DNA of 64,000 nt from Lunularia cruciata (lineage: Eukaryota; Streptophyta; Marchantiopsida; Lunulariales; Lunulariaceae): the NCBI GenBank assembly GCA_948567375.1, contig OX419761.1, forward strand, positions 42,880,243 through 42,944,242, written 5' to 3'. The notes under the pieces were generated by a model. That model worked only from the letters and a program-made list of their open reading frames with translations. It was not told the origin of the DNA and did no database searches. Shown piece after piece: positions 39,905 through 52,863 of this stretch (positions are counted from its first letter, which is position 1; every line of letters begins with the position of its first letter). A program made the position numbers and the translations under genes.

Positions 39905-40641
39905 TATAATACCAAGAGCTAGCCATATGATTTAGATGTGAAATTTGGTTTGGTAACATCTAGAATGATGTTATACATGATGGTCAAAATAGATCAGATA
40001 AAAGTATCACCAAAAGAGTACTTCTACTAATAGAGCATAAACCAAAATAGACTTGAGAACTTTAGAACCAATAGCTAAACATATGATTTAAAGGTGAGAA
40101 TTGGTTTGGTAACATCTGGAAGGATGTTACATAAACAATGATGGACTAAACAAACCAGAAAGAAGTATCACCAAAAGGGGACCTCTTCTAATAGAGTATG
40201 AATCAAAATATGCTTGAAATCTTTGAAGGCAATTTCGGAGGCCTAAACGGATGAATTATGCCTCAAAAATGTGCAGATTCTCCACCAATAGAGGATAGGT
40301 TGGCCTTCCCTCTCCCTTGGTTTGTCTTGTCAAGAGCTTTCCAATGGTACCTTACGTGATTCTGAGACTCCTATAGGAAGATTTCTTAAAATATTCCCTT
40401 TGGTCAAAGCTTGTTTGACCAACCAGATAGGACCTAGATCAACATGTCACCCATCCAAGTAAGTAATCCAAGGGTAGAGCTTGCTGAAATGTCACCTATC
40501 TATGTGCCTAATCCTATGGTGGAGTTTCCTTGGAGGAGATCCTCTTTGTCTATATAATAAAGAGAAGGTGCTCCTTTGGGGCATCGAATATTAAGTGTGT
40601 AATCTGTGTTTTATCTCTTCTCTTGTCCTTGGAGTATTACA
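39905..40641 (+). repeat. A1 3' LTR
   Basis: 737 bases, preceded by the purine tract 'aaaaggagggaagtc'. Matches the 5' LTR over its full length, including the internal duplication, with a 5-bp length difference and scattered substitutions, mostly transitions. Confidence 0.92.
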
Positions 40642-40646
40642 CCACA
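40642..40646. repeat. Target-site duplication of A1, right copy
   Basis: CCACA directly after the A1 3' LTR, identical to 34,330-34,334. Family B integrase sequence resumes here. Confidence 0.88.
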
Positions 40647-42236
40647 TTAATTGATGGATCCAAAGATCTTGACTTTCTTCCTCCAATACTCATTCCTCAC
40701 AAAGGATCGATATGATAGTACTTCAAATTCAATTGGTAGTATGGGATGCAATCCGTATGTCAAGCAATATGGAGTCTGCTTGGTTGTAATCTTTTTGGTG
40801 GTTTTGTATACCCACAAAGGTGCAAGTAACTTTGTGTCCTTGTTGTATGCATAATTGAAAATCACCTTATTCAAAATCTTACATAACAACCCACTCACCT
40901 TTTCCATCAATCCATTTGCTTTTGGGTTGTAAGGCATCATCTTCCAATGTTTGATTTGGAAGTACTTGGTTAATGCCTCCACAATTGAGTTAAAAAAGTG
41001 AGTCCCTTGGTCGCTTACTAATTCCAAAGGGTATCCATAACATCAAATGATGTTTCAAAAGACAAAGTATGCAACAATTTCTTCATCATCTCACCGAGTT
41101 GCCTTGGCTTTGACCATCTTGGTAGAATAATCAATGCACACCAAGATGTATCTTTTCCTCATAAATTGGGTCACTAGTTAAATTGGACCTGCAAAATCAA
41201 TTCCACATTTCTCAAATAAGGCCAATGGAAAAATTGGTCTCAAAGGCCATTGGGAAGTAGTTGTTGGCTTTCTTATTCTTTGACAGACATCACAACTTTG
41301 GATATGGGCTTGAGTATCCTTATACATTAAAGGCTCCCAATACCCCAATGAAACAATCTCCTTTATTGTATTCTTTAAGACATAGTGTCCTCACAATGCT
41401 TCAGATGCTCTAATGTAAGGACTCAATTACCTCTCTGACTTTGTATGCCTCCAAGCATCACTAAAGTACTCTGTCTTTGCCCATTTTAAATTAAATGTTT
41501 TGTTGCAGCTGGTATGGTCCCATTTTCATGAGGAAGACTGCCCTCTGCTCCAGGTCTAGTAACTCATGACATTGGCAAGTATGCAGATAGTGATATTTGG
41601 CTGCATACCTCATACTTTGCATCGCCATCAATTGATACAATTCTTTGTCAGAAAACCGATCATTGACTTGCAAGTCTTGGTGTTGAGTTTCTTATCTGGA
41701 TAGGAAGTCAGCATTTGAATGTGCAGCTCCCTTCCTTACTTGTATAGTGTGTGTGAATTCTTGTAACAACAAGATCCATCTTGCAATTTTCTTGGACAAG
41801 TCGGCCTTCTTCACCAAATGTTGCAAAGCATAATGGTCCACATAGAAGACAAACTTGTATCCCAACAAATAGTGGCAAAATTTCTTATATTCACACCATT
41901 CAAAGTGCTTCTCTTTCACTGGTCAAATAGTTATTTTCTGCAATTGAAAGTTTTTGGCTAGTGTAGTAAATTGGATAGTCTTTATTCTTCTTGTCTTTCT
42001 AACTCAAGACTACTCCAATTGCCATGGATGAAGTGTCCACATACACATGAAAAAGGGTATCCCAATTTGGAGCTCCCATAACTAGTGCTTCATCCAATTT
42101 CTTCTTCAACACCTGGAAAGCATCTTCTTGTTTTGCTTTCTATAAATTGTTTCTATAATACTTCTTCAAAAGCATTGTTAGTGGTGCAACAAGCACCACA
42201 TAATTTGATATGAAGTGTTTGTAGTATCCAACATGG
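40647..42236 (-). mobile_element. Family B fossil, middle part: integrase and RNase H
   Basis: Minus-strand segment between the two chromovirus insertions. Integrase core sequence (about 41,030-40,650) carries 'SDQGTHFFN', 'YNPKANGLMEK' and 'YGLHPILPIE', all typical of gypsy integrases. The integrase zinc finger lies around 41,300. RNase H (about 42,150-41,690) includes 'FVFYVDHYALQHL' and 'HSNADFLSR'. The remainder of the same element continues on both sides beyond A1 and A2. Many breaks. Confidence 0.85.
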
Positions 42237-45200
42237 ATATTGGGGCATCGGATGATTGAGTGTGAAATTTGTGTTTTCTCTCTTCTCTTGTCCTCGGAGT
42301 ATTACAATGGTATCAAAGCAAGTGTTTTAGTCCAAGAGAGTGGATCACCCTTCTTAGAAGAACATGAACTACTGAAATTGAGTAATTTGAGGTGGAGAAC
42401 ATAGAGTAATTGCTAGACTTAGGAAGGACTTCAGAGAGCGGATGAGATGGATGCACCGGGAGGACAATTTCCTGCACCTAGCTTTCCATTCTGGAATCCA
42501 TTCCATATCAAGGTTATGTATATCCAACGTGAGCAAATGAGAGTATTGCTAGTTTATCACTTTGGAGCAGAATTCATGGACATGGTGATGAACTCACCAA
42601 AATTGGTGATTCTACTTATGGTGGTATATGACAGAGAGTGGGATTTATCAATCTACATTCTATTATGATGTTATGGATGTGAATGTCCCAATCATCTTCC
42701 TTTCAACACTCAAGTAGAAATTCATTATGCAGTGAGACTGAAAGTGATATTTAGAGATTTTGTAGTTAGGAATTTTTGGTGAGGAGTATTATCAATGAGT
42801 GATAGCTTCTGAGGTCCCAATGGTACTTCCAATAGTTTGCACGCCTTCCAAAGTGATCATATTGACTTTGTATTGAAGTAGACATTAGCAATTGAGTGTT
42901 GCAAGAACCATGGATCCGCAATTGCAAGAGTTGATGCAAGGAATGCAAAGGATGTTGAATGAATTTTGAGAGATTAAGATGACCATGGAGATATTACAAA
43001 GTCAAGTGCAGATCCTCAGGAATGATCAAGCAATGCAAGAAGAAGAGCCATCTCAAAACCCAATACCTACAACTGAAGTACTTGGAGAGGCACCCGTGCC
43101 TACGAACCCTATCAACAATGAAGCCACATTTCTACTTTGGATGAAGAAGACATACAACATCAAGCCTTACAAGGGGCAACGTACAATAGGAGTAGTGGAA
43201 AATTGGATCTAGAAAATGGATTGATATTTTAGATTGTTCTCAACAACGATCACGAAGCATGCTACAGGCGTGTTTGCATGTGAGTACTTGACCAAAAAAG
43301 CACTCACATGGTACGATGCTTGGGAACAATCCATGATGGCAGAGAGAATGAAGATCACGTGGATAACAATGCAAGAAGGATTGCTGAAGAATTTCCAATT
43401 GGTGGATTCTATGCAGATGGCCAAAATCCGACTATGGGGATTGAGACAGAAGAACAACATACAAGAGTATACGGAGGGAGGCATTTTTGGATCTACAAGT
43501 TGCAATAACCAACATGAGTCCAATAGAGGCTCTCGATAATTTCAAACAAGGGTTGAAGGAGCAAATTTGCCAAGAAGTCATGGTGCAAAATCCTTGCACA
43601 ACATTTGAAGCCATTGCATGTGCGTAGAGAATAGCAAGACCATTAGGTGGAGGTAGAGGAGTAGTTCCACCTCATCATTATTGGGCAGAAATGCCATACA
43701 TGGGTGGACCAGTACTAATGGAATTAAGCAACCCTCAATTTCAAGATTGAGGACCATAACTGCTTCAAGGAGAGCATGGACGGGTAGAAGAACAAAGAGA
43801 TGGAGTCCCACAAGGAGAAGGAACTCAAGGAGAACAACATCATTGTTGCAATTGTGGCCATATTGGGCACATATCTACCAACTATTGTGCTCATTTCCCT
43901 AGAGGCCCTTGACCTTCATACATGCAATCTTTGAGTAAAATGGAGAGGCGCACTGAAGAGGGGGAGATAGAAATCACTTTGGAAAACAAAGATTGCCAAT
44001 AAATGTACCTCACAACCTTACTGGCTTAATAAGGAAGCAGAGAAGCAAGGGAAGAAAGAAGACAAACGTGCAAAGGTCCCGAAAGGCAACCTCACAATTG
44101 ATTGTTGTAAATGGAGTCCTAGAAGGCAATCAAGTGAGAGTATTAATAGATCCGTGAGCAATAGAGAATTTCTTGTCTTGCTCTATTGCAATAAGGTTGA
44201 GAATGGATCTAGAGAGAGATGAGAGTGAAGAAGTAGAGTTACCTAATAGGCAAACAAAGAGGATTGAATCATTACCTAGATGGGTAACACTCTCTATAGG
44301 AGAATATCAAGAAGCAATTGAGTGGCAAGTGATACAATTAGCTCGTTAAGAAACCAATCTTAGGTATGCCACGAATGGAGCATTACAACCCTATGGTAGA
44401 TTGGAGGAAGAAAGTAATGAGAACCCACCAATGGTCAATCATTGGGGTTAAAGAAAAATCACATAGGCAAGAATTGCGTCTATATGTCATAGGGATGGCA
44501 ACTATTTGTAAGACTGATAGATGTTTCATGGGTCTAATAAGAGAAGTCCAGAGTGCACAACTTGATGGACAAATTCTTGAGAAATTGAAAGATGTGGTGG
44601 ATGAGTTTTAAGATGTCTTTCCCAATGATCTACCCTCAAGAGTACTACCAAAAAGGAAAGTAGATCATAAAATTGAGACACTCCCGGGGAAGACACATCC
44701 TTGTAAGGTCCCATATTGCCAATCACCTCATGAGTTGGAGGAGTGTAAGATTTAAATTGAGGAGATGATGTAGAAAGGGTTCATCCAACCTAGCATATCA
44801 CCAAATGGAGTTCCTATCTTGTTTGTGAAGAAGAAAAAGAAGAACGGTACAATGCGCATGTGCATTGACTATCGGGGTCTCAATCAACAAATAGTGAAGA
44901 AAAAATACCCCTTACCTCGCATGGATGATTTGTTTGATCAACTCTATGGAGCAGATATTTCACCAAATTGGACTTGCGGAGCGGTTATAATCAAATCCAA
45001 ATTGTAGAGGAGGATGAGTACAAAATTGCCTTTCGAACCAAGTATGACCGCTTCAAATATCTGGTGATGCCTTTTGGCCTCACCAATGCACCTACCACAT
45101 TCATGAGTCTAATGAATGACATATTTTTTCCATACTTGGATAAGTTTGTTATCATCTTCTTGGACAACATCTTAATATATAGTAGCACAAGGATGGAACA

Positions 45201-48186
45201 CAAACAACATCTAGGAGAAGTCCTCCAGATTCTAAGACGGAATTGATTGTATACCACAATCTCAAAGTGCAAGTTTGGCAAGTCTGAAGTAGACTACTTG
45301 GGGCATAGAGTAAGTGTAGAGTGCATTCAAGTATTGATGGATAAAATTGAGGTCATTCAAAAATAAAATGCCCCAGGATCAAACTCAACTCAAGAGTTTC
45401 TTAGGGTTGACGGGATTCTATTGTAGATTTGTCAAGGACTTGTCCAAGGTTACACAACCTTTAATGACACTATTTGGCAAGGAGAAGAAGTGGACATGGG
45501 GAACCATACAAGAGTTGGCCTTTCAAGAATTGAAAGCCGCCTTGCTACATGCACCAATCTTGAAGTGGTATGACCCAAAACATCCAATCAAGTTGGCTAT
45601 AGATGCATCAGGTGTAGCAATAGGAGCAGTTCCACATTAAGAGTGGCATGACGGATGGCATCCAATTGCATATTTCTCTCAAAAGTTGTTACTAGCAAAG
45701 CGCAACTACCACACCACAAAACAAGAAGAGTTGGCCATTGTTCTTGCAACCAAGCATTGGAAGCACGATGTGGGTGAGAAGGTAATTGTAGTAGAGATAG
45801 ACCATAAACCTCTAGTCTACATCAAGACATAGAAAGATCTATCTCGTTGCCAGATTTGGTGGGCAAAGTGGTGAAAACACTTCAACATGACAATCACCTA
45901 TGTGGAACATAAGAAGCAACTTACAGATGCATTCACCCGCATGGCAATGGCAGACAACTTGGTGATAGAGGTTAAGATTAACCCTGAATTCTAGCAAGAG
46001 ATTCTAGCTACTACAAAAATTGATCTACAAATTGTAGAAGCGCAATCATCCAAAGGCATCACCACTACCCAAGGACTCACCTTTTGTGATGAAAAATTAT
46101 GAATCCCAAATGCCCTTGAATTATGCACCATCATTCTAGCAAAATGTCATGATTTGGCCATTGCAGGTCATGTCGGACTGGACAAGACCTTGGATGTAGT
46201 CTAGCGCCATTACTATTGGCCCAAGATGAGCAACAATGTGATGAACTACGTGTGCAGCTGCCTACTTTGTCAATAGAACAAAGCTTCTAATCAAGCTCCT
46301 ATAGGGGTCCTTCAACCTCTCCCCACTCTTGCCCAATGTTAGGAACAGGTGAGTATGGATCTCGTCTATGAATTACCCAAGACCACCTCAAGGTTTGACT
46401 CCATCGTGGTCTTTGTGGACCGGCTCAGCAAAATGATTCATGTACGCCCTACTACCAAGGATGTGACCACCCCACAACTAGCTCAATTATACTAAGATTC
46501 AGTCTTCTCTCACCATGGCTCGTCTTGAATACTCATCACTGATAGAGGCACTCAATTCACTAGTTTGTTTTAGTGAACGTTCTTTGGTTTCTTCAAAACC
46601 AAGTTGGCCATGTCCACAACTTACCACCCACAAACAGATGGACAAAAAAAGCGGGCTAATTGCACTATTGAAGACATGTTACGTGGTTTCACCTTAGAAG
46701 AGCAAGAGAGGTGGGACACCATACTCCCATTGGTGGAATTTTCTTACAAAAATTCAGTGAATGCCTCCACCCAAGTCACTCCGTTCTTCCTCATGTATGG
46801 TGAGCGTCCCTTCACATATTCTAGCTTGATGAAGATCTATCCGGTGGCTACCAAGGTTGACATTGTCAACACATTTGTTTCTAGAATCCAACAAGGTGTG
46901 GAACAGATTGCACAAAATGGACATAAGTAGTATGTTGATGCACATTGTAGGCACATGAAGTTCAATGTTGGAGATCAAGTGTGGCTATTGACAACCAACC
47001 TCACATTAGTTGGACCTCGTAAGCTCATGCCTCCTTTTATTGGGCCTTTCTCGATTCTTTTTCGAGTTGGCAATATGGCCTATCCCCTCGAGCTAAACCC
47101 TAAACCCTATCCCCTCGAGCTACCACCACACATGAAGATCCATCTAGTGTTTCATGTTTCCCTACTATGCAGATATGCTCCCCAATCCGGCTAGTGTCAT
47201 TCCACACAAGACATTCAACCTTGTCTGACACTCATTGATGGCATGGAGGAATATGAAGTGGAGCATATTCTCCAAAAATGCATGCGTGGTACTTGCTATC
47301 TGCGGGTGGACTATCTTGTACAATGAAAAGGTTACCTCTTCTATGAAGCAACCTGAGAGCCTACTGCCAATTTGACACATGCACCGGTGTTGGTGCAAGC
47401 GTTCAAGCAACAACTAAACAAGGATATTGTGTCTTAAAAGGAGGGAGGTCTGTAATACCAAGAGCTAGCCCTATGATCTAGATGTGAAATTTGGCTTGGT
47501 AACATATGGAATGATGTTATACACAATCGTTAAAATAGATTGGATAGAAGTATCACCAAAAGAGTACTTCTACTTATAGGGCAGAAACCAAAATAAACTT
47601 GAAAACCTTAGAACCAATAGCTAGACATATGATTTAAAAGTGGAATTGGTTTGGTAACATCTAGATGAATGTTATACATGATGGACTAAATAGATCAGAA
47701 AGACATATCACCAAAAGGGGACTTCTACTAATAGAGTAGGGACCAAAATATGCCTGAAATCTTTGAAGGCAATTTCGGAGATCTAAACGGATGAATTAGG
47801 CCTTGAAAAATTGTTGATGTCTCCCAAATGGGCAACATTTTGGCCTTCCCTTGACCTTGGTTTGTCTCATCAAGAGCTTTCCAACAGTACCTCACCCATG
47901 TGATTATGAGATTCCTATAGGAAGATTCTCTAAAAGATTCCATCCAGTCAAAGCTTATTTGACCAACCAGATAGGACCATGACCAACATGTCACCCATCC
48001 AAATAAGTAATCCAAGGGTGGATCTTTCTGATATGTCACCTATCTGTGTGCCTAATCCTATAGTGGAGCTTCCTTGGAGGAGATCCTCTTTGCCTCTATA
48101 ATAAAGAGAAGGTGCTCCTTTGGAGCATCAAATGACCGAGTGTAAAATCTGTGTTTTCTCTCTTCTCTTGTCCTCGGAGTATTACA
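42237..48186 (+). mobile_element. Chromovirus copy A2 (5' LTR reduced to a remnant)
   Basis: Second plus-strand copy of the A family, inserted in family B RT sequence. Only the last 70 or so bases of the 5' LTR remain (42,237-42,306). The 3' LTR is full (47,451-48,186). Parts: leader ORF (42,447-42,668), gag (about 42,910-44,090), protease (about 44,100-44,560), RT (about 44,620-45,250), RNase H (about 45,380-45,960), integrase (about 46,140-47,200) and a chromodomain-like segment (about 47,240-47,390, 'EEYEVEHILQKC' and 'DYLVQ'). The order matches A1 throughout. Inactive, with more breaks than A1 by eye (well over ten), and no target duplication detectable. Confidence 0.9.
47451..48186 (+). 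repeat. A2 3' LTR
   Basis: 736 bases, starting TGTAATACC after the purine tract 'aaaaggagggaggtc' and ending ATTACA. Aligns with both A1 LTRs but is visibly more diverged from them than they are from each other. Confidence 0.9.
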
Positions 48187-51100
48187 TCCTTCCTTGTGAC
48201 TGCATTAAGTTTGTGAAAGTCTTGGCACACTTGAATCTTCCACGCCTTCTTCTTTGGAACAATAACAATGGGATAAACACACTCATTGCAGAAGATCGGA
48301 AAGATTGTTGTAGCCCCCAAGTACTTGTTGATTTTGTCTTTCACCAAGAGTGAGTACTTTAGGTTCAATCAATATTGTATTTGCCAAACTAGAACTCCAC
48401 TTCTTGGCATTTGATCAATAGACTAGGTGAATACATCCTGGTACTCAATAAACAAGGTAGTGTATCTTGCCAACTCATCCAAAGTGATTGCCTTCAAAAT
48501 TTTCAAAACTTTGCCTTTGGATATCATAAAATCTTGACAATCATTGGTGTTGCTGACTCCTTCAACATGACTGACTCGGCTCAACCCAAGTCATATGGAG
48601 TTCAAACCTCCTTCCTCCAAATTCTTTTTCACCTGAGGTGATGTTGTATGGGTCTTCATCTTTGAGCTCTTCTTTGTAGCATTCCAAGTAATTGACTTGG
48701 ACTTCTTCATCCAATTCTTTGGAAGACAAAGATGATGAATCTCTGGATTCATCTTTAACAACGTTGTTTCCCCAAGGTGAGGAACCTTTGTCTAACTCAC
48801 CATCACTAGCTTCTAGTCTTTGGACAAGACACCCTTAAACCTCAACTTTTGTTGGTGCTTATCCACAACAACTTGAGCATTGTACAACTAGGGTCTTTTG
48901 ATCAATAATAGATAGCTAGTTTTAGTCACTACTCTCAACAAAATGTAGTTCAACTTGAAGGGCACTCCTCCAATGATCACAATAATGTTTGACAACATGC
49001 CCAAAGGTTGTCTCCTAGTCTGGTCTGCAAACTTCAAAATTTGAGGTGTAGGCTCAAACGTGTGATACCCTAATCTATGTGTTGTATCTTTTGTCATCAC
49101 ATTCATACATGAACTTGAGTCAATGGGCATAGATGTTGTGATACATCCCGTGATCTCCACATCCACTTCAAGAGAAATCTTCCTATTCAATATGATAGAT
49201 AGCAGGCAATTCTCACTTGGTCATTGCCCTAAATTTCTTGAGGGCCAAACTCAGCTGCTTCTTATACAGTTTGTTGTCCTTGCATAGCTGCTTAAATGTA
49301 ACATTGGCCTATGTGGATACCAAATCTGCCACAATATTGTATTGAGGTAATCCTCGCAACTTCACCTTCTTTGCCTTTGACTTTGGGTTAGAGGTCTCTC
49401 CCCACTCCAACCTAACTTTGGGTCGCTTTAGAATGGTGACTAGAGGATTGGTGGTCTTGACCCAAGGTTCTTTGGGTTTGCCCACCTTGGCTTGGATCAG
49501 ATCCTGGACTTTGGATTGGATATCAGCAATATTGGCTTTGTCTTTGTATCCTCCTCCAAACTCATCTCTCAAGTTCTTTGTACTACCTTTTGAATTTCCT
49601 TCTACAAGGCTTTAGCTTTGGCTTTTGCCAAAATTTTCTCCTCCTTGGAAAATAGGATTGCATTCAAACATAGTCGCTTTGCCTTTCTTGAAGACAAAGA
49701 AGTAGTACTTACTTCTTTGGGATCATGCTTCTTCTTCCCTGAGTGTGTTTCAACTTTTAATACTTCAAGATCCGGCCATTCCCCTTCTAGAGCTGGACTT
49801 CCTCCTTAAGGTCTCTCTTTGTCCAAAATTATACAATTTACACTGGCCTCTATTTTGGACTGCAGTGCAATGCACTCAGCTGGAGTCTGTACATATTTCA
49901 ATAGAGGCTTTGGGTTGGGTGGTTGAAAGCATTGACTTCCAATGTGGCCAAAAAATTTACAATTTCCACAAAGTGGAACATACCAAATCTGCCTCCTTGG
50001 CTCAGGGAAATTTGGAGACCAATGGCCCATAGAGCCATAATTGTAATATGCCCATGGTGCAACATTTTGAGGCCTATTCTAGCTGCCCATTGGTGGTCTT
50101 TGTTGAGGAAATTTTTGTTATACTCCCTTGGTCCATACCTTGGACTTTGATACAATATGCTTGCCTGAGGTTGTACCTCTTGTGTTTGATACACTGCCTC
50201 TTCTTCCTCCTTTTGGTCCCAATTTGGAACCTGATCAATTTGCTACATTGGAAATGTAGTTTAGGTCAAACACTCCATGCATGACCTGACTTGCCATACA
50301 TGGTGCACCATACATTTGGTGTTCCAAATGAAGGGTGTTTTCTTTGGTCCTTCACCCCAGTCATTTGGATCTTAAAATCAACAAACTCTTTGATAAGAGT
50401 CTGCAGTTTAGAGTATGTTTTACTTACATTTTTAGTTGGGAGTGGCAATAATTTCATTCCTCCTTGCTTGCTAATTCTTCTCAGCTTTGGATTCTAAAGA
50501 AGAACTCAAGGATGTGGAGGATTCTTTAGAAGAAGGGGAAGCACTACAAGAAGCTCTTTGTTTGGGCTCCTTGCCTTTCTTCTCCCAATTTCTTTGGTTA
50601 CTAGAAGAATGAGAGTGGGCTGCCTTGTATCTAGTGACATGTTTGATTACCTTGTCTAGGTAAGTAACATTCCTCTCCTTGGCAAAATAAAAATCTCTAG
50701 TGACAATCCACCAAGGAACCAAATGATTGCTTGGGCATTGAAGTAACTCACCACACCAGATTGCTTTGGCACTTGGTTCAATAAGGCCATGAACCGCTCA
50801 TAGTAGTCTCTCAACTTCTCTTTTTTTCCTCGATCCAAATCATTGAGTGCCACAAAGACACTCATATCATAATCAAATTCCCTAAATTGTTCTCAGAAGT
50901 TGTTTCACAAATCTATCCACTCAGCAGTTTGAACCCCTTATGGGTCACATGGGTATACCAACTCCTTGTCTTCTTTTGTTGTAGACTTGGGAAAATTTGC
51001 AGCTGGTAAGTAAAGTTATGCTCCTTGTTGGTAAAGGAGATGACTCAAAATTCCTTGATGAACTCATCAGGATCTTCATCATGATCCGTCCCCTTGTACT

Positions 51101-51825
51101 TCTGATATGCTTGTCTAGTGATAGAGAGAGACAACATGTTGTAGGCTGTATGAGTTGACAAAGGTGGTACTGAACTGGTTTGGCCCAATGTACTGGTCGG
51201 TGATTGTGCATCAAGGTCAGCCCAGGGTTCCAATTTACCAAATTTGACCAGGGATCTTCTTTGATAGGTTCTTCTTCTAAGAGTATGTTGACTTGAACCT
51301 AAGGTGGAGGAAAAGTGTCAATATGATTAATTTTCTCATGAAGATCCCTTTGAACTAGTTGAGGAATTGGGTGTAAGATATATTGACACTCTTCTTCAGT
51401 CAAAACTTGCATTGCCTTTCACAAATAATTCTTTTTAAATAACTGGCTTCCTTGATGGTTTTGGAGGAAGTTGGTGTATTGGGTTGCAACAAATATTTTT
51501 GTCCACTTTCATCTTTCTTCTTCTTGGGATTTGGGCATGCAAAATAGCTTCACCACCTGATTTTGTGTTTCTTTCTTTTGAGGTCTTTCAAGGCTTCTTG
51601 AATGTTGTGAAGAACTTGTAGATTCAATGCCTCTTTCTCAATTCTTCACTAGTGAATTTGTGCTTCTTGCATTCCTCTTCACATTGCAAAGTTTTATTAT
51701 GAGCCCCTTCTTCCTAAGATTCTTTTGATGTAGGCATTCATATTTGTTGGACACACAATTTAAGATTTGACTTTGTATTCTTCCACTCTTGAGATGTATA
51801 TCCCTAATAGCAATACCAAAAATCA
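48187..51825 (-). mobile_element. Family B fossil, 5' part: gag, protease, RT start
   Basis: Minus-strand 5' half of the same B element. Gag (about 51,415-49,800) includes a 'YQKYKGTDHDEDPDEFIKEF' block and at least two zinc-knuckle segments, e.g. 'CGNCKFFGHIGSQC' near 49,970. The protease-linker region (49,572-49,309) has 'YNIVADLVST'. The protease-like region is at 49,190-48,890. The RT beginning (48,370-48,190) has 'YPIVIVPKKKAWKIQVCQDF', the Ty3/gypsy motif. RT then runs into the A2 insertion. Old, many breaks. Confidence 0.82.

Positions 51826-52863
<1,038 letters not shown>

Larger units (their letters stand above)
34335..40641 (+). mobile_element. Chromovirus (Ty3/gypsy) copy A1, complete with both LTRs
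   Basis: Plus-strand element with LTRs at 34,335-35,066 and 39,905-40,641, a tRNA-iMet primer site at 35,068, and a polypurine tract ending at 39,904. Internal parts in order: a leader with a small ORF (35,211-35,426); gag (about 35,670-36,830) with a CCHC knuckle; protease (about 36,850-37,300); RT (37,336-37,974) with '[10 protein letters not shown]' and 'FLDDILVYS'; RNase H (about 38,130-38,690); integrase (about 38,880-39,640) with a His/Cys finger and 'TDRGTQFTS'; and a C-terminal chromodomain-like segment (about 39,690-39,830). Whole in layout but inactive, with roughly ten breaks by eye. The LTRs differ at about 6% (hand count), implying a few million years under usual plant rates. Confidence 0.92.
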
